A stretch of DNA of 64,000 bases, from positions 1 to 64,000 of the forward strand of contig CAZKBI010000002.1 of assembly GCA_964551195.1 (NCBI GenBank). The letters are read 5' to 3'. The stretch is from CAYZPB01 sp964551195 (lineage in GTDB: Bacteria; Bacillota; Bacilli; Tepidibacillales; Tepidibacillaceae). The notes beneath the pieces are model-generated. The model searched no databases and was not told the origin of the DNA. It saw nothing but the letters and a program-made list of their open reading frames with translations. Shown one piece after another: positions 62,632 to 64,000 of the stretch; the first letter of the stretch is position 1, and each line of letters begins with the position of its first letter. The position numbers were made by a program, and so were the translations under genes.

Positions 62632-62699
62632 CTACTCCCCACCTTAAATGCGAACATATATTTGCATTATATCAAATAGAAGTCGAGATTAAAAGTCGT

Positions 62700-63452
62700 T
62701 TAGATACCAGGAATTAAATTCCTTTTGTGTTCACTTATCCGGTGCAGTGTCTCAATCCGTTTAATCACCATTGGGTTGCCCTCACCAGTCAGCAGATACT
62801 TATCCAACTCGTAGTAGGAGAAGCCCATCTCGCCCTCGTCTGTCTGCCCCTCCCAGAGATCGGCGGAAGGGGTTTTGTTAATTATTTGCTCTGGTAAATC
62901 AAGATATGCTGCCAATATCCGTAACTGGTGCTTAGTCAGAGTTGCAAGCGGATTATAGTCTGCTAGACCGTCGCCACCCTTAGTCATATAACCTATGTAT
63001 AACTCTGAATAATTGCATGTATCAGAGACTAGGTAACGACGTTGACCTGCAATTGCATATAAGGTCGTCATGCGCAGACGCGCTTTGATATTCCCCTTGA
63101 TAACATCATCAAACTGACCCTGCTTAGTAAATTCCTCTAATAAAACAGTGTAACTTGCTCCTAAATCAATTGTAATCAAATTTATCCCAAGATGATCCGC
63201 TAATAGTTTAGCATCATGGAAGTGACGCGCATCTGAAAAAACTGGCATCCAGATTCCTAGAACTTGATCCTTCCCAAGCGCTTTTACTGCTAAAGCTGCT
63301 GCGACTGCACTATCAATACCACCGGAAATGCCGACGACAACACCTGAAGCACCGGCTTCTGCAATATAATCAGCAATAAAATCTACCCGTTGCTGATAAT
63401 CCTTAGCAAGATTCTGCTGATATTCCTCTAATTTGACTGCAAATTTATCCAC
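62700..63452 (-). CDS. nadE: ammonia-dependent NAD synthetase
   Basis: A 250-residue NadE of the NH3-dependent type (no glutaminase domain). The ATP pyrophosphatase loop VGISGGIDSAVAAAL is near residues 36-50, and 'CNYSELYIGYMTKGGDGLAD' is diagnostic. The GTG at 63452 is chosen as start: GGAG from the end of thrB is nine bases upstream, and the frame further up only shadows thrB. Together with nadK in this window it shows two steps of NAD(P) metabolism. Confidence 0.92.
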   Translation of the reverse strand: MDKFAVKLEEYQQNLAKDYQQRVDFIADYIAEAGASGVVVGISGGIDSAVAAALAVKALGKDQVLGIWMPVFSDARHFHDAKLLADHLGINLITIDLGASYTVLLEEFTKQGQFDDVIKGNIKARLRMTTLYAIAGQRRYLVSDTCNYSELYIGYMTKGGDGLADYNPLATLTKHQLRILAAYLDLPEQIINKTPSADLWEGQTDEGEMGFSYYELDKYLLTGEGNPMVIKRIETLHRISEHKRNLIPGI

Positions 63453-63453
63453 C

Positions 63454-64000
63454 TTAGTCAGCTCCTTTAACAAGACTAACACCTTGCTCAACATGCTCAA
63501 CGGTTATGACCTGCCCGCTAATGTTTTCTTCAGCCATAATTTGCTCTATCCGCCGGTAGACCTCAGGCAGATGCTCTTGCCTAGCAAAAAACAAGATCGT
63601 CGGACCAGCCCCACTTAAAGCCGCACTAAAGTTACCAGATTCTGTTGCTAGCTCGACTGCGCGATTCAGACCCTTAACACCAGCTGCTCGATAAGGCTGG
63701 TGCACGCGATCACGCATTGCCACACTTAGCTTGTCAATCTCACCTGTCATCAAGTAGGCTAACATTAAAGAAGCATGTCCTAGATTATAAGAAACATCTG
63801 CGAGCGGAATCTGCTCAGGAATTAAGCCGCGCGCAGCTTTTGTTGTAAGCCGTTCATCAGGAATTAGCAGAACAATCTTCAGTTGATCCGGAAATGGTAG
63901 TTTCACTACCTCCGCATCTTGAACACCATCACAGCTTGTTACGACAAAACCACCAAACATCGAAGCACCCACATTATCGGAATGGCCTTCTAATTTAACA
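63454..64000 (-). CDS. thrB: homoserine kinase, C-terminal part (5' end beyond the window)
   Basis: A GHMP kinase C-terminal region of 182 residues; the frame is open to the window edge. EGHSDNVGASMFGGFV (the ThrB form of the GHMP catalytic segment) spans 63925-63985, and 'GNFSAALSGAGPTILFF' is the third GHMP motif. It phosphorylates homoserine for threonine synthesis. The stop is two bases before nadE, suggesting cotranscription. Confidence 0.93.
   Translation of the reverse strand, partial: VKLEGHSDNVGASMFGGFVVTSCDGVQDAEVVKLPFPDQLKIVLLIPDERLTTKAARGLIPEQIPLADVSYNLGHASLMLAYLMTGEIDKLSVAMRDRVHQPYRAAGVKGLNRAVELATESGNFSAALSGAGPTILFFARQEHLPEVYRRIEQIMAEENISGQVITVEHVEQGVSLVKGAD

Overview
The window is a 64 kb piece of an AT-rich Bacillota (Firmicutes) chromosome, almost certainly from a draft or metagenome-derived assembly, because it contains a 100-N scaffold gap (47554-47653). 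The gene order and the protein families (YlbG, ComN-like regulator, YrzL/RuvX/YrzB, TrhP1/TrhP2/TrmR, Bacilli-like NAD kinase, 6S RNA between aspS and tcdA) match the conserved ruv-queA-tgt-yajC-secDF-recJ-apt-relA-dtd-hisS-aspS-6S-tcdA-rarA-iscS-alaS-mltG-trhP block of Bacillus and its relatives. The species cannot be told from the sequence. There are no prophages, insertion sequences, CRISPR arrays or defence islands.

Layout. 1-55: start of an initiator tRNA-Met (minus strand). 0.2-7 kb: a mixed accessory region with a PHP phosphoesterase, DUF937 protein, a LemA/DUF2207 membrane pair, an SDR oxidoreductase, TatA, NAD kinase and an overlapping pair of unrecognised small genes. 7.1-9.7 kb: two complete tandem copies of an unrecognised 8-segment membrane protein unit, each with its own promoter, leader with a six-codon upstream ORF, and terminator. 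9.6-16.5 kb: an MFS exporter, YlbG, the OpuA glycine-betaine importer with CBS domains, an FtsW-family glycosyltransferase and two related small lipoproteins. 16.5-24.1 kb: the alaS-yrzL-ruvX-yrzB and mltG-trmR-trhP1-trhP2 blocks (alanyl-tRNA synthesis, cell-wall lytic transglycosylase, tRNA wobble-uridine hydroxylation and methylation). 24.2-29 kb: cysteine desulfurase, YczE-type membrane protein, RarA, threonine aldolase, HAD nucleotidase. 29.1-31 kb: a plus-strand YxlE-YxlF-YxlG-like ABC module. 31-45.4 kb: tcdA, 6S RNA, aspS, hisS, dtd, relA, apt, recJ, secF, secD, comN, yajC, tgt, queA. 45.4-47.5 kb: a SpoIID/LytB secreted protein. 47.8-59.7 kb: a ten-gene branched-chain amino-acid operon, ilvH-ilvC-leuA-cimA-leuC-leuD-leuB-ilvE-ilvD-ilvB. 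59.8-64 kb: CYTH protein, ruvB-ruvA-ruvC, nadE and the 3' part of thrB.

How the genes work together. The ilv-leu operon carries everything needed to make valine, leucine and, through citramalate, isoleucine from pyruvate and acetyl-CoA, without threonine deaminase. It separates ruvCAB from queA-tgt, which are neighbours in Bacillus, so it looks like an insertion into an otherwise conserved block. Many genes are linked by short overlaps (secD/secF, leuB/leuD, leuC/cimA, leuA/cimA, ruvB/CYTH), which points to translational coupling.

The observations most worth a second look are the duplicated membrane-protein unit with its conserved upstream ORFs, the DUF2207 gene that needs an ATT start (or has a one-base deletion) to keep its signal peptide, the false assembly gap flanked by an exact 55-bp repeat, and the small two-gene cassette at 6.7-7.1 kb. 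Names and functions are from recognition of motifs and family sequence; no database search was run.
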